64,000 bases of DNA, from positions 1 to 64,000 of the forward strand of contig NZ_FZOH01000004.1 in assembly GCF_900188205.1 (NCBI RefSeq), written 5' to 3'. The notes beneath the pieces were generated by a model. It was not told the DNA's origin. It made no database searches and saw only the letters and a program-made list of their open reading frames with translations. The translations under genes were made by a program, and so were the position numbers. This DNA comes from Geodermatophilus saharensis (lineage in GTDB: Bacteria > Actinomycetota > Actinomycetes > Mycobacteriales > Geodermatophilaceae). This document shows, one piece after another, positions 17,817-27,045 of the stretch (the first letter of the stretch is position 1; every line of letters begins with the position of its first letter).

Positions 17817-19037
17817 GTGCGCAGTTCCCTCTCCGCGGCCGGTCGTCGGGCCGGCGTGCTCGCGGCCGCGGCTCTCGTCTGCCTGACCACCGCCGCCTGC
17901 GACCCCGCCGGCCTGCAGCTCGGCGCCACCGCCCCGTCCGGTGCCCCCGACGCGAGCAGCCAGGCGGGGACCGCGTCGTCGGCTCCCCTCGCCGACGCCG
18001 CCCCGAGCAGCACCGTCCCGGCGCCCGTGCCCACCCCGCCGGCGGAGGTCCCCGCCGAGGCGACGGTCCAGCCCCCGGTCGAGGCGCCGGTCGAGACCCC
18101 GGCGGCCGAGGCCACCGAGCCCACCGAGCCCACCGAGGCCGCCGAGGCGCCGGTGGACGACGCGGTCACCGACGAGGCCGACGACGTCGTGGCCGAGGAC
18201 GTGCCCGCAGCGCCGCAGGCCGCCGCGGCCGCCGGCACCGGGCGCAGCGGCGCCGCCCCGACGGCGGGCCGCTCGTCGGGCGCACCGGCGTCCGCCGCAG
18301 CGGCGGCGACCGCGGCCGGCGGCTCCACCGGTGGCTCGGGCGGGTCGTACACCGACCAGCCGCGCCAGTCGTTCCGGGCCGGCAACGGGCAGACCGGCAA
18401 CTACCTGGTCTACGCCGGCGGGATCGACCCGGCGCGTGCGGTGGGCCTAGTCGTCTACGTCGACGGGACCGGCGAGTACGGCGTCGACAACCCCGACTCC
18501 TCCTACGCGCTCGGCGGCCCGTCGGGGCTGGTCGCGACCAGCCGCGCCCGCAACATGGTCACGCTGGCCGTCGAGAGCCCCAACCAGTCCTGCGAGTGCT
18601 GGCACACCGGTGACACCGCCGCCTACGCGGACTTCCTGGCCGAGCTGGTCGAGCGCCAGCTGGCCGCGTACCCGGTCACCGAGGTGTGGCTGGCCGGCTT
18701 CTCCTCCGGCGCGCAGGAGATCACCCGCTTCCTCGTGCCGCGGCACCCCGAGCTCATGCGCCTCGGCGGCGGCTGGGTGGTCTTCGGCGGCGGCGGTCCG
18801 CCGGCCGACGGCGGGGCCGCGGTGACCGCCGCCCGCATGGCCGGGGTCCGCGGCCACTGGTTCACCGGCACCGCCGACACCGCCGTCCCGCTGACCGCCT
18901 CCTGGGGCGCGCAGGCCGGGGAGCGCTTCTACGCCGACCGCGGCGTCGTCACCTCGCACGAGTGGCCGGCCGGCGTCGGCCACGGGCTCGACGGCCGGCT
19001 GGGCCGCACGGTGGGACAGCTGGTCGACGGCTCCTGA
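17817..19037 (+). CDS. secreted lipoprotein hydrolase, depolymerase-like alpha/beta fold
   Basis: This 406-residue protein starts at GTG with GGAGG upstream. A signal peptide ends in lipobox TTAAC (Cys28). Next comes a 130-residue Ala/Pro/Glu/Thr-rich linker, then a catalytic domain from about residue 180 with GLVVYVDGTGEYG, a nucleophile Ser in WLAGFSSGAQE and a late His in GVGHGLDG. The layout resembles polyhydroxybutyrate depolymerase or feruloyl esterase-like secreted enzymes tethered through a flexible linker. Substrate unknown. It is divergent from the M1 peptidase and convergent with the biotin-ligase-N-like gene. Confidence 0.8.
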   Translation: MRSSLSAAGRRAGVLAAAALVCLTTAACDPAGLQLGATAPSGAPDASSQAGTASSAPLADAAPSSTVPAPVPTPPAEVPAEATVQPPVEAPVETPAAEATEPTEPTEAAEAPVDDAVTDEADDVVAEDVPAAPQAAAAAGTGRSGAAPTAGRSSGAPASAAAAATAAGGSTGGSGGSYTDQPRQSFRAGNGQTGNYLVYAGGIDPARAVGLVVYVDGTGEYGVDNPDSSYALGGPSGLVATSRARNMVTLAVESPNQSCECWHTGDTAAYADFLAELVERQLAAYPVTEVWLAGFSSGAQEITRFLVPRHPELMRLGGGWVVFGGGGPPADGGAAVTAARMAGVRGHWFTGTADTAVPLTASWGAQAGERFYADRGVVTSHEWPAGVGHGLDGRLGRTVGQLVDGS

Positions 19038-19043
19038 CCGCCG

Positions 19044-19084
19044 CCCCGGGGCCGCGGGGGTCGTCAGGCCGCGCGGCCCCGGGG
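19044..19084. terminator. bidirectional terminator-like hairpin
   Basis: A perfect 13-bp stem (19044-19056 with 19072-19084) with a 15-nt loop spans the junction of two convergent genes and overlaps the last codons of the minus-strand gene. Confidence 0.65.
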
Positions 19085-19783
19085 GCGCGCGGCCTGCAGG
19101 ACCCGGTCGACCAGGTCCTGGGTGAGGTCCGCGCGGACGTCGGCGGGCACGGGCAGCCCGCTGCCGGTGTACCAGTCGGGCGTGGCCTCCGGGTGCGGCC
19201 CGACGACGCCGACCGCACCGCGCCCGAAGGGGGCGACGACGGCGGCGGGCAACCCGTTGCCGTAGGTGGCGAGCACCTCCGCCGGGCCCCGGGAGGGGTC
19301 CAGGTCGAACCACGGCCCGTCCTGGAAGTAGACCCGACGCGGGCGTCCGGCCCAGTCGACGTCGACCAGGCTGTCGCCGTCGTGGTCCGGTCGCGCGCCG
19401 GATGAGGAGATGAACCGGTCCGCGTCGCCCGGCAGCAGGCCGAAGCCCGGGGTCTCGCCGGCGAGGTAGCCGCCCAGGCAGAAGCCGAGGTAGCCGCCGC
19501 CGGACCGGACGAACTCCCGGACGGTGCCCGCCGAGCGGCGGAGCCTCCGCCAGGCCGCCCGCAGGCCACCGCCGCCGGGCTGGGCGTAGACGCGGGCCCC
19601 GGCGAGCACGGCCGGCTCCAGCGCGAGCTCCTCCCGCGGCCCGACGAAGCGGACCTCCAGGTCCCACCGGCTGCGGCGCAGCGCGGCCGCCACCGCCTCC
19701 GGGCACCCGGGGGTCGAGGCGGGGCCGCGGTAGACCAGCGCCAGGTCGCGGCCGGGCGGCCGGTCCCCCTCAGGCGCCGGCAC
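19064..19783 (-). CDS. BPL_N (biotin-protein-ligase N-terminal, GATase1-like) domain protein
   Basis: This 239-residue protein has a class I amidotransferase-like fold. The GGGYLGFCLGGYLAGE motif places a nucleophile-like Cys102 at the elbow, and YAQPGGGGLR precedes it. This matches the BPL_N family found alone in bacteria, with no biotin-transferase domain. The GTG start overlaps the upstream acyltransferase gene by 14 bp, so the pair is co-translated. The reaction is unknown; the family resembles glutamine amidotransferases without a proven partner. Its presence downstream of a Pls-type synthetase is notable. Confidence 0.8.
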   Translation of the reverse strand: MPAPEGDRPPGRDLALVYRGPASTPGCPEAVAAALRRSRWDLEVRFVGPREELALEPAVLAGARVYAQPGGGGLRAAWRRLRRSAGTVREFVRSGGGYLGFCLGGYLAGETPGFGLLPGDADRFISSSGARPDHDGDSLVDVDWAGRPRRVYFQDGPWFDLDPSRGPAEVLATYGNGLPAAVVAPFGRGAVGVVGPHPEATPDWYTGSGLPVPADVRADLTQDLVDRVLQAARPRGRAA

Positions 19784-21125
19784 CGGCCCGCTGCCCGCGC
19801 CCCGCCAGCACGCGTCGCCGGACCGCGCCGGTCGCCTGCGCCACGAGGTCCTCGAGCGGCCCGCGGACGTGGGAGCTGCTCCACGCGAAGGCGAAGGCCA
19901 CCAGGACCAGCACCTGCAGCAGCAGGGAGGCCAGGTCGTCCTCCGGCATGAAGGGCGAGCTGAGCATCAGCAGGTGCAGGGAGTACAGCGTCAGCGTCAT
20001 GCTGCCGGCCACGGCGAGCGGCCGCAGCAGGCCGGTCGTCATCCGCCCGGCGAGCAGGCAGACCCCCAGGACCGCCAGGCCCACCCCGATGGTGAACAGC
20101 AGGTCCAGCGGGGTGCTCGAGTGCGGCGCGACCGTCGCCAGCCACCACCCGGTGTCCGACGGCGTGGTGCCCGTGGGACCCCACACCAGCAGGTTCGTGT
20201 ACTGGTCCTCGGTCAGCGACCGCAGCGCCACCTCCTCGAGGTCGGCGCGCCCGCCCAGGACGTCCAGGAGGACCCATGAGACCACCCGGGCGGTCACCGC
20301 GAGGGCGACGCCGGTGAGCGTGATCGCGACGACGGTCCGGCGGGAGGAGAGCGCCGCCCGGCCCACCGCGAGCCCGACGCACACGTAGGCCAGCCACGGC
20401 AGCGCGGGGTAGGTCCCGGTGAGTGCCAGCTCGGTGAGCACGCCCACCGGGTCCGAGGCGAGCTGGCCGATGGTCGTGTTGGGGGCGGTCACCAGCTCGC
20501 TGCCCGACCGCAGCACGTGGCTGAGCACCGGCATCCCGAGGGCGATGGCGCCGGCGACCAGGACGAGGGCGCGGACCGACAGCGACAGCAGCGGGATCGC
20601 CAGCAGGAACAGCAGCGCGTAGTACGGCAGGATCACCGCCGCCAGGTCCTCGGGGACCACGGCCCCGAGGACGAGGCCCACGGCGCCGATGACGAGCGCC
20701 CGCACGACGAGCGAGCTCGCGTTGGCCGCCCAGAGCCGGCCGTGCGGCCGCTCGCGACGGCCGCTGGCGAAGGCGACGCCGACGCCGGCGAGCAGGGCGA
20801 ACAGCGCCGCGGACTTGCCCGCCGCCAGGGTCCAGGCCAGGGAGGGGTTCCTGCCGTCGGCGGCGACCGGGTCCATCACGTGGACGGCGATCATGCCGAG
20901 CAGCGCGACCCCGCGCGCGGCGTCGATCCCGATCAGCCGCGTCCCGGCCCGCCGGCCCGGTGACGTCGTCGCCGGGGTGCCCGAGGCGTCACCGGGCGGC
21001 TCGGGGTCGCACGCGTGCGCCAGGGCGGACGCCGGGGCCGGGGCGGACGCCGGGGCCGGGGCGGACGCCGGGGGCGGACCCGCCGTCGTCACCAGGTCCC
21101 GCTGTCCCTCTGCACTCGTCGTCAT
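19770..21125 (-). CDS. membrane acyltransferase-like protein (HGSNAT/DUF418-like)
   Basis: This 451-residue protein has a Pro/Ala-rich cytoplasmic N-tail of about 60 residues and then about 10-11 transmembrane helices. It begins with RLIGIDAARGVALLGMIAVHVMDP, the hallmark of heparan-alpha-glucosaminide acetyltransferase-like and DUF418/DUF1624 proteins (catalytic-type His in helix 1). The start is the ATG overlapping the Pls-like gene stop (ATGA), so it is in the same operon. It may acylate a surface product across the membrane. The substrate is unknown. The N-tail contains an imperfect tandem APAPAS repeat encoded by an 18-bp DNA repeat. Confidence 0.82.
   Translation of the reverse strand: MTTSAEGQRDLVTTAGPPPASAPAPASAPAPASALAHACDPEPPGDASGTPATTSPGRRAGTRLIGIDAARGVALLGMIAVHVMDPVAADGRNPSLAWTLAAGKSAALFALLAGVGVAFASGRRERPHGRLWAANASSLVVRALVIGAVGLVLGAVVPEDLAAVILPYYALLFLLAIPLLSLSVRALVLVAGAIALGMPVLSHVLRSGSELVTAPNTTIGQLASDPVGVLTELALTGTYPALPWLAYVCVGLAVGRAALSSRRTVVAITLTGVALAVTARVVSWVLLDVLGGRADLEEVALRSLTEDQYTNLLVWGPTGTTPSDTGWWLATVAPHSSTPLDLLFTIGVGLAVLGVCLLAGRMTTGLLRPLAVAGSMTLTLYSLHLLMLSSPFMPEDDLASLLLQVLVLVAFAFAWSSSHVRGPLEDLVAQATGAVRRRVLAGRGQRAGAGA
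21025..21074. repeat. 18-bp tandem repeat inside the acyltransferase gene
   Basis: Two full units (21025-21042 and 21043-21060) and a partial third unit of the same 18-bp GC-rich sequence encode the APAPAS repeats of the N-terminal tail. Such in-frame units can expand or contract without breaking the gene. Confidence 0.75.
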
Positions 21126-24100
21126 CGCCGGCTCGCCCCCGCGGGCTGCCGGCGGCCGCGCCGGGACGCAGCGGCGACCGGGGCGCGGTCGACCTTCTGG
21201 GCGGGGATGCCGCACCAGGTGGTCTCCCGGGGCAGCACCTCGCCCTTCATCGCCAGGGACATCGCGGCCAGCGTGGCGTCTCCCTCGACGACGGAGTCGT
21301 ACAGGACGACGGCCTTGTCGCCGATGCTCGCGCGGTCGCGCAGGACCACGTGGTCCATCTTCATGACGCGGTCCTCGAACAGGTGGGTCTGCAGCGACGC
21401 GTTGGCGCCCACCGAGACGTCGTCGCCGATGGTGACCAGGTCGAACTCCGTGACGTAGGTGGTGTCGACCAGCGTGCGCCGGCCCACCCGGCAGCCGAAG
21501 AGGCGCAGCGCCGGGCCGAGCAGCGGCGTGCCGGTGAGGAAGGTGAGCAGCGCCGGGACCGCCGCGGCCTCGTAGACCCCGGTGACGAACTCCGTGCGGC
21601 GCACGAACCCGCTCCACAGCGGCCGCACCCGCGGCCGGTAGCGGCCCACGACGACCCACTTGAGCGCGGCCACCGCGACCACCACCAGGACGCTGGAGGT
21701 CAGGGCCACCAGCGGGGCGAGCAGGACCGTGGCCGCCGTGTTCCACGACAGCGCCAGCGAGGACAGGCCGTAGAGGGTGGCGAACGTCGCGACGGCGAGC
21801 AGGGAGCTCGGCAGGACGATGCGCAGGAACTCGATGGCGTACCGGGCGCGGACCTGCCGCCGCGAGGGCGCGTAGGTCTGGGCCTCGGTGAACTCCTCGA
21901 AGACCTCCCGGCGGGGGAGGTAGAAGGGGGGCGACCCGAGCCAGGACGTGCCGGGCTCGGTCCCGCCCGTGGGCGGCACGCTGCGGACGCCGACCAGCGA
22001 GCCCTCGCCGAGCCGCGACCCGGCGGGGACGAGAGCGGCGTTGCCCACGAAGGCCCGGGAGCCGATCTCGGTGCGGCGGAAGGCGACGTGCCCGTTGGCG
22101 TAGGTCGCGCTGCCCACGCTGGCCATGTCGGCCACGAAGCTGCCCTCGCCGAGGGTGAGCAGGTCCGGGTCGATGTTGGCGATGGTGGACACCTCGGCGC
22201 CCGCCCCGACGCGGGTGCCCAGCGCCCGCAGCCACAGCGGCGTGTAGAGGGTCGAGTACATGGTGTTGGTGAACAGCAGGCTCTGCTCGAGCAGCTTGTC
22301 CCCGAGCCACTTCTCGACGCCCAGCTGGGAGCGCAGGTGGTGCACCCCCTCCGGCGTCTCGGCGAGCACCAGGCGGCGGGCGCCCAGCAGCAGGCCGCAG
22401 GAGGCGAGGACGAACAGCGGCCCGGACAGCGCGCTGGCGAGGAACGCCGCCGCGGTGCCGAAGGTCAGCAGCGCCCACCACACGACGGCGACCACCGGCA
22501 GCAGGATCAGGAACGGCATCAGCTCCAGGAGGAGGACGCCGCCGGCGAAGCCGGCCAGCAGGCCCCGCGACCAGGAGCGCGGGGCGTCGGCGCAGCTGGC
22601 CATGAGCTCGACGACCGGGTCGATCGCCTCGGGCGCCGGCCGTGCCGGGGACCCGGCCCAGCTCTCCCCCGCCGGGACGACGTGGCCGGAGGGCAGCAGG
22701 GACTGGTCGCCGAGGATGGCGTCCTCCCCGACCTCGGAGCCGCACTCGAGCACGCTCTCGGACCCGACGACGGCGCCGGTGCCGACGGTGACGGGGGCGA
22801 GGGTGAGCACGCCCTCGGCGACGCGGTGGCCGTGCAGCTGGGTGCCGTAGCCGATCGTCGCCCCGGGGCCGACGTGCAGGAATGACGGCAGCGAGACGGC
22901 GGCCGAGCCGAGGTGGCACTCGTCGTCGACCCGGGCGCCGGCCAGGCGCAGGTAGGTCGCCGCCCAGGGGGACCCGCTGAGGACGGTCAGCGGGGAGACG
23001 GCCATCAGCTTCTGCACCGCCCACACCCGCAGGTGCGTGCTGCCCCACAGCGGGTGGTCACCGGCGCGCAGGCCGCGGCCGAGCAGCCGGGCGCCGACGA
23101 CCGGGAGGACCCAGCGGAGGAGCAGGTAGGCCGACGGCAGCGCGACGGCCAGCTGGAGGACCAGGGCGATCGAGGGCTGACCGTCGTTGAGGCCGTACGC
23201 GACGGCGACGGGGAGGAGGAAGAGCAGGACGATCGCGTAGAGCACCGACACCTGCGCCGAGCCGAAGGCCAGGACCCGGCCGCGGGACGGCGGTGCCGGC
23301 CGGGGCTCGCGCGGCTCGAGCGTCGCGGTGACGTCCGAGCGGTGCGCGGCGCCGTCCTCGAGGAAGGCGGCCAGGGCGCGGACGGTCGGGTGCCGGTAGA
23401 AGTCCAGGATGGACAGCCCGGCACCCAGGTCGCTCTCCCGCATGGCGGAGACGACGTTCGCCGCCACCAGCGAGTGACCGCCCAGCGCCTCGAAGAAGTC
23501 GGCGTCGACGGAGACCGCGCCGGCGGGCAGGGAGAGCATCTCCTCCCAGAGCCCGGCGATCCACGCCTCCGCGGGGGTGGCCGGGGGCTCGTGCTGCGGG
23601 CCGGTGCGGATCAGCCGCGGCCGCGTGGGCGCGGGCAGCCGGCCGCGGTCGGCCTTGCCGCTGGGCAGCATCGGGATCGAGGTGACCACGTCGAGGTAGG
23701 ACGGCACCATGTACGGCGGCAGCTGCTGCACCGCCTGCTCGTGCAGCTGGGCGACGACCTCGTCGGCGCGGGCGGTGTCGCCGTCCCGGAGCACGACGTA
23801 CCCGGCCAGGTCCCCTCCGGTGTCGGCGGAGGACAGGAGGGTGACGACGGCGGCGGTGACCGCCGGGTGCTCCAGGAGCACGCTCTCGATCTCCTGCAGG
23901 TCGACCCGGTGACCGCGGACCTTGACCTCGCTGTCGGCCCGCCCGAGGTACTCGATCTCGCCGTCGGGGAGGAACCGGCCGAGGTCCCCGGTGCGGTAGA
24001 TGCGCTCGCCGGGGATGCCGCGGGGGTCGGGGATGAAGCGGTCGGCGGTGAGGTCGGGCCGGTTGACGTAGCCGCGGGCCACGCCGGGACCCCCGACGCA

Positions 24101-25276
24101 GATCTCGCCGACCTCCCCGGCAGGCACCGGCCGCCGGTCCTCGTCGAGCAGGGTGACCCGGTAGGTGGGCAGGGGCCGCCCGATCGTCACCGGCCTGCCC
24201 GGCCGCAGCTCGGCCATGGTGCAGGTGACGGTCGTCTCGGTGGGCCCGTAGGTGTTCAGGATCCGGCGCCCCGGCCCCCACCGGTCGACCAGCTCGCGCG
24301 GGCAGGCCTCCCCGCCCACGTTCACCGTGCGGATCGCGGGCAGCAGCCGGTCCAGGGTCGCCAGCACGGTGGGGACGCAGTAGATCATCGTGATCTCGTG
24401 GTCCTCGAGGAAGTCGGCCAGTCCCGACCCCACGCGGCGGCCGTCGGTGGGACCGGCGACGAGCGTCGCGCCCACCGCCCAGGTGGGCCAGATCTCCTCG
24501 ATGGAGAAGTCGAAGGCGATCGTCATGCCCTGGTACACGCGGTCGGAGGGCTCGACCCCGTACAGGGACGGCACGATGCCGATGAAGTTGCAGATGCTCG
24601 ACTGGCTGATCTCCACGCCCTTGGGGCGGCCGCTCGAGCCGGACGTGTAGATGACGTAGCAGACCGGGTCGCCGTCGGACTCGGTGCCCGGACGCGCGCT
24701 CGACTGGGCCGCGAGCTCGGGGCCCACCTCGTCGAGTAGCAGGCTCTCGCAGGGCAGGGCGGCGCACGAGGCGGCGAACGACGAGTGCGTCACCACCAGG
24801 CGCAGCGCGCAGTCCTCGGCGATGTACTGCAGCCGGTCGGCCGGCGCCTCGGGGTCGATGGGGACGAACGTCGCCTCGGTCTTGGTGACGGCCAGCAGCG
24901 CGACGTAGGTGTCCACGGAGCGGTGCAGCAGGATGCCCACCCGCACGCCGCACCCCACGCCCCGGCTCGTCAACAGGTTGGCCAGGCGGTTGGCCCGCTG
25001 GTCGAGGTCGGCGTAGGAGATGCGCTCGCCGTCGCACTCCAGCGCCGTCGCCGAGGGGCGGACGTCGCAGGTGCGCTCGAAGTACCGGCTCAACCGGGTG
25101 ACGCCGCTGGTCTGGCCCAGTTCGGCGACGAAGTTGTCGTGCAGCCGGTAGCCGGGAGCGGCGTCCCCGGGCGGCTCGCCGACGGGAGCCGGGACCGTGA
25201 AGTTCCCCGTGAGGTGCACGTCCTCCCGGTGGGGGAAGTCCCTGAAGTCGTGCGACCATTCATTCTGCGTCGTCAT
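21122..25276 (-). CDS. Pls/PosA-type non-ribosomal peptide synthetase (A-T plus membrane/hexapeptide tail)
   Basis: This 1384-residue protein has an adenylation domain (about 60-560) with YTSGSSGRPKG (210-220), AFDFSIEEIW, NTYGPTETT, YRTGDLGRF, RGHRVDLQEIE and PSGKADR (K541). A carrier domain follows with GGHS (Ser602 for phosphopantetheine). The tail of about 700 residues has paired membrane helices separating three left-handed beta-helix-like stretches. This is the layout of epsilon-polylysine synthetase and related omega-poly-amino-acid enzymes; there is no condensation or thioesterase domain of the usual type. The start is uncertain: ATG at 25276 was taken, ATG at 25303 is possible. A divergent phosphopantetheinyl transferase supports activity. 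Confidence 0.92.
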   Translation of the reverse strand: MTTQNEWSHDFRDFPHREDVHLTGNFTVPAPVGEPPGDAAPGYRLHDNFVAELGQTSGVTRLSRYFERTCDVRPSATALECDGERISYADLDQRANRLANLLTSRGVGCGVRVGILLHRSVDTYVALLAVTKTEATFVPIDPEAPADRLQYIAEDCALRLVVTHSSFAASCAALPCESLLLDEVGPELAAQSSARPGTESDGDPVCYVIYTSGSSGRPKGVEISQSSICNFIGIVPSLYGVEPSDRVYQGMTIAFDFSIEEIWPTWAVGATLVAGPTDGRRVGSGLADFLEDHEITMIYCVPTVLATLDRLLPAIRTVNVGGEACPRELVDRWGPGRRILNTYGPTETTVTCTMAELRPGRPVTIGRPLPTYRVTLLDEDRRPVPAGEVGEICVGGPGVARGYVNRPDLTADRFIPDPRGIPGERIYRTGDLGRFLPDGEIEYLGRADSEVKVRGHRVDLQEIESVLLEHPAVTAAVVTLLSSADTGGDLAGYVVLRDGDTARADEVVAQLHEQAVQQLPPYMVPSYLDVVTSIPMLPSGKADRGRLPAPTRPRLIRTGPQHEPPATPAEAWIAGLWEEMLSLPAGAVSVDADFFEALGGHSLVAANVVSAMRESDLGAGLSILDFYRHPTVRALAAFLEDGAAHRSDVTATLEPREPRPAPPSRGRVLAFGSAQVSVLYAIVLLFLLPVAVAYGLNDGQPSIALVLQLAVALPSAYLLLRWVLPVVGARLLGRGLRAGDHPLWGSTHLRVWAVQKLMAVSPLTVLSGSPWAATYLRLAGARVDDECHLGSAAVSLPSFLHVGPGATIGYGTQLHGHRVAEGVLTLAPVTVGTGAVVGSESVLECGSEVGEDAILGDQSLLPSGHVVPAGESWAGSPARPAPEAIDPVVELMASCADAPRSWSRGLLAGFAGGVLLLELMPFLILLPVVAVVWWALLTFGTAAAFLASALSGPLFVLASCGLLLGARRLVLAETPEGVHHLRSQLGVEKWLGDKLLEQSLLFTNTMYSTLYTPLWLRALGTRVGAGAEVSTIANIDPDLLTLGEGSFVADMASVGSATYANGHVAFRRTEIGSRAFVGNAALVPAGSRLGEGSLVGVRSVPPTGGTEPGTSWLGSPPFYLPRREVFEEFTEAQTYAPSRRQVRARYAIEFLRIVLPSSLLAVATFATLYGLSSLALSWNTAATVLLAPLVALTSSVLVVVAVAALKWVVVGRYRPRVRPLWSGFVRRTEFVTGVYEAAAVPALLTFLTGTPLLGPALRLFGCRVGRRTLVDTTYVTEFDLVTIGDDVSVGANASLQTHLFEDRVMKMDHVVLRDRASIGDKAVVLYDSVVEGDATLAAMSLAMKGEVLPRETTWCGIPAQKVDRAPVAAASRRGRRQPAGASRR

Positions 25277-25545
25277 ACACTCACTCTCTGCAGCCCCCGA
25301 CATGACATCCGACCGACCACTAAACATGGCGCTTCGCGAGTCCCCAGGTCAGTGGCCCGATTGCCGGGCGACACGCCCCGACTCGTCACTGAGCAGGACC
25401 GACAGAATCCGAGCCGTAACGTCGCCGTAAATCCTCTGGCACGATTCGTGACTGTCCGCATTGGCCCGGTCACGACTACTGTCCGCCGATTCCGTCGCAC
25501 CTGACAGCGACCGCCCCTCGTCCAGGAAAGCGCAGGAGAACCGGG

Positions 25546-26280
25546 ATGGAACGGGCGCCCCAGGGACCTCTCGTGGTCGTGGCCCGCGCCCGCGCGGTCC
25601 TCGACGTCCTCGACGGCGGCGTCCTGACCGCGAGGGAGCGACGACGCCGGGACGCGCTGCACCACCCCGCCGACCGGGAGTCCTACGCCGCGGCGCACCT
25701 GCTGGTCCGCTACTGCGCCGCCGCGGTGGCCGGCCGCGCGCTCGCGACGCTCGAGCTGGTGCAGCGGTGCCCGGAGTGCGGGTCGGGCGACCACGGCAGG
25801 CCGTCGGTGGCCGGCCTGCCCGGCCTGCACGTCAGCCTCGCGCACACGCGGGGCGCCGTCGTCGCCGCCGCGGACCGGCACCCGGTCGGCGTCGACGTGG
25901 AGGGCCCCCCGGCCCGCGGTGCCGGCCCGACGGTGTCCCCCCACCCGCTGCCGACCTACACGCTGACCCCGGCCGAGATCCGCCGGGTGCGCTCGGCCGA
26001 GGACCCGGCGACGGCGTTCCTGCGCTCCTGGGTGCGCAAGGAGTGTCTGGTGAAGGTGGGTGCGGCGACCCTCGACGACCTGTCGCGGATCGAGGTCGAC
26101 CCCTGCCCCGGGCCCTCCCCGGGAGACGGGCCGGCGATCGGCCGGTTCGGCGCCCTGCACGTCGTCGACTGGTTCGACGACGTGCTGGGCGTGGCGGTCG
26201 GGGTGGCGGGGACGGGGCCACCGCGGCCGGGCGCCCTCCCCGCGGCGCCGGTCGACCGGGCGCGCCCGCCGCACGCCTGA
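25546..26280 (+). CDS. 4'-phosphopantetheinyl transferase (Sfp type)
   Basis: This 244-residue protein has the Sfp-family motifs LHVSLAHTRG, VGVDVE (Mg-binding acids) and the WxxKE motif SWVRKECLVKVGA. The ATG is preceded by AGGAGAA. It transfers phosphopantetheine from CoA to a carrier-protein serine, making holo-T domains. It is divergent from the Pls-like synthetase, whose Ser602 is the obvious local target, and the 269-bp gap probably holds both promoters. It could also serve other carrier proteins in the cell. Confidence 0.92.
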   Translation: MERAPQGPLVVVARARAVLDVLDGGVLTARERRRRDALHHPADRESYAAAHLLVRYCAAAVAGRALATLELVQRCPECGSGDHGRPSVAGLPGLHVSLAHTRGAVVAAADRHPVGVDVEGPPARGAGPTVSPHPLPTYTLTPAEIRRVRSAEDPATAFLRSWVRKECLVKVGAATLDDLSRIEVDPCPGPSPGDGPAIGRFGALHVVDWFDDVLGVAVGVAGTGPPRPGALPAAPVDRARPPHA

Positions 26281-26438
26281 CCCGTCCCGGGCGGGGACGG
26301 TGCAGCCGTTCGTGCCGGCCGGTGTCCCCCGGACGGTCGACGCCGTCTCCGCGGCGCCGCCGCCGGGGTCGCCCGGAGCCGGGCTCACGTAGAGTCCGCC
26401 TCCCGGGCGTCGGGTGCCCGTTCCCCCCTGGAGGTCGT

Positions 26439-27038
26439 GTGCGCAGGCCCGTGGTCGTCGTCGGGGTGGCGGCGCTGCTGTCGCTCGTCGCCGGACCGGC
26501 GGCGGCCGAACCCCCGCTGGAGGTGACCGACCGGGTCACCGACGAGGTCGCGGCCCTGGGCGCCGGGGCGGAGGCCGCCCGGACCGCCGTGGCGGACCTG
26601 GCCGCGGAGGCCGACCTCGGTGTGCACGCGGTCTTCGTGTCCTCCTTCGACTCCGCCGACCCCGGCACGTGGGCGGAGGACACCGCGCAGCTGTCCGGCC
26701 TCGGGGAGTCCGACCTCCTGCTCGCCGTGGCCGTCGGCCAGGAGACCTACGAGTACGGCTGGTGGGTCGACGACTCCTTCCCCCTGTCCCAGGTCGACGT
26801 CGAGGGCGTCGTCGCCGACGACGTGCAGCCACGGCTGGACGCCGGCGACTGGTCCGGCGCGGTCGTCACGCTGTCCGAGGGACTCGGGGCCCTCGCCGGA
26901 CCCGCGGAGGAGGACGAGGCCGCGGGCCCCCAGTGGTCGGCGACCCGGACCCTCGCCGTGGTCGGCGGGGTCGCCGCCGTGCTGCTCGCCGCGCACCTGC
27001 TGTCCCGTCGGCGGTCGTCGACCGGCCCGTCCCGGTGA
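26439..27038 (+). CDS. TPM-domain protein, secreted and membrane-anchored
   Basis: This 199-residue protein has a signal peptide (cleavage near AAA-E, about residue 24), a TPM domain (about 30-150, with GVHAVFVSSFDSAD, LAVAVGQETYEYGWWVDD) and a C-terminal transmembrane helix with an RRR stop-transfer end. TPM domains occur in thylakoid and bacterial envelope proteins, some with phosphatase or membrane-repair roles. The GTG start is set by GGAGG at good spacing; the longer frame is the out-of-frame shadow of the PPTase gene. The exact role is unknown. Confidence 0.85.
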   Translation: MRRPVVVVGVAALLSLVAGPAAAEPPLEVTDRVTDEVAALGAGAEAARTAVADLAAEADLGVHAVFVSSFDSADPGTWAEDTAQLSGLGESDLLLAVAVGQETYEYGWWVDDSFPLSQVDVEGVVADDVQPRLDAGDWSGAVVTLSEGLGALAGPAEEDEAAGPQWSATRTLAVVGGVAAVLLAAHLLSRRRSSTGPSR

Positions 27039-27045
27039 CCGCGCC

